Shown: positions 63,884 to 64,000 of the stretch, piece after piece
How positions within the stretch are numbered: the stretch's first letter is position 1
Layout of the letters: each line of letters starts with the position of its first letter
Source: an uncultured Paracoccaceae bacterium
GTDB lineage: Bacteria; Pseudomonadota; Alphaproteobacteria; Rhodobacterales; Rhodobacteraceae
Direction: 5' to 3'
Assembly (NCBI GenBank): GCA_943787985.1
Contig: CALSOO010000004.1
Location: forward strand, 496,001-560,000
Length of the DNA stretch: 64,000 nt
Translations under genes and position numbers: made by a program
Notes under the pieces: generated by a model
What the model was told of the DNA's origin: nothing
Databases searched by the model: none
What the model saw: the letters and a program-made list of their open reading frames with translations, nothing else

Positions 63884-64000
63884 TTAACCAATGCCAAGCA
63901 CGTGACCAAAGCGAAAATTGTCCAGCGCCAGACCTTGGGGGTCAGTGTTCATTATGACCAAACCCGCAATATCACTCAGTCCGTTCCGGCGTTCGAACCC
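63884..64000 (-). CDS. C-terminal end of an unidentified gene (cut by window edge)
   Basis: An open frame runs from base 64000 to a TAA at 63884 and encodes 38 residues, including GLSDIAGLVIMNTDPQGLAL and DNFRFGHVLGIG. The end FRFG with small hydrophobic residues resembles the C-terminus of some secreted beta-rich proteins, but that is weak. It ends 31 bases before terB in the same direction. Too little is visible for a family name. Confidence 0.4.
   Translation of the reverse strand, partial: GFERRNGLSDIAGLVIMNTDPQGLALDNFRFGHVLGIG

Noticed and set aside
63985-64000. GGCGTTCGAACCC at the right edge resembles a tRNA T-arm
   Set aside because: No acceptor stem, anticodon arm or D-arm can be built from the upstream bases, and the same bases are in an open frame on the other strand.

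Overview
The window reads as chromosomal DNA of a Roseobacter-group alphaproteobacterium (Rhodobacteraceae). Supporting signs are the perM-hdaA-ppk-ppx gene order, a complete polyhydroxyalkanoate (PHA) set with PhaR-type operators, several Rhodobacteraceae-type small proteins (DUF2937, DUF1194, SdhE, an LdtR-like MarR regulator), dense ATGA/GTGA stop-start overlaps, and a perfect CtrA-type box. No rRNA, tRNA, CRISPR array, prophage, integrase or transposase was found. The assignment is by protein family and gene order read by eye; no database was searched.

Layout. 1-4645 (minus): membrane permease perM, replication regulator hdaA, polyphosphate kinase ppk and exopolyphosphatase ppx (cut by the window edge). 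4825-11951 (plus): proS, a secreted serine hydrolase, a DUF2937 protein, the LolC/LolD lipoprotein exporter, a small RTX-repeat protein and an Ldh-family oxidoreductase. 11956-15994: small transporter, HExxH lipoprotein, thioesterase, phnA and an unusually rich non-coding stretch (twin palindromic sites, hairpins, palindromic repeats) around a tiny secreted protein, then an A+T-rich lipoprotein. 16016-27658: parE, an M50 protease, three serine hydrolases, a MATE pump, an orphan histidine kinase, an aspartate-type aminotransferase, and an XRE regulator overlapping sdhE. 28248-33361: an LdtR-like regulator, three tandem secreted von Willebrand A proteins, glyoxalase I, and a SLAM-type outer membrane translocator beside its frameshifted candidate lipoprotein substrate. 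33584-36355: thyA-folA, cold-shock protein, ArsC/Spx-like protein and small genes.

36344-38883 is a four-gene bufferin-type operon: a small Cys-containing secreted DUF2282 precursor, a DUF692 (MNIO) modifying enzyme, a DUF2063 partner and a DoxX membrane protein. The family is known for copper-binding modified peptides, and this is the most distinctive biosynthetic locus in the window. 39080-46405 holds thrS (frameshifted), an MFS transporter and a cluster of hydrolases with a frameshifted VOC protein. 46502-53138 is the PHA locus: depolymerase phaZ divergent from synthase phaC, then phasin phaP, an unrelated LysR/NmrA pair, and the repressor phaR. TGC-rich operator pairs lie upstream of phaC/phaZ, phaP and phaR. 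53135-62570 (minus) carries a DegT-type aminotransferase and then a probable amine or amino-acid catabolic operon: a complete polar-amino-acid ABC transporter, two glutamine-synthetase-like ligases, a class I amidotransferase and a FAD oxidase, resembling the gamma-glutamylated putrescine (Puu) route. The last 1.3 kb has a PhnD-like protein, a TerB protein and the end of an unidentified gene.

Three genes (the TbpB-like lipoprotein, thrS, and the VOC protein) are each interrupted by a single frame change. Because thrS is normally essential, sequence error is a serious explanation for at least that one; the raw reads would decide.
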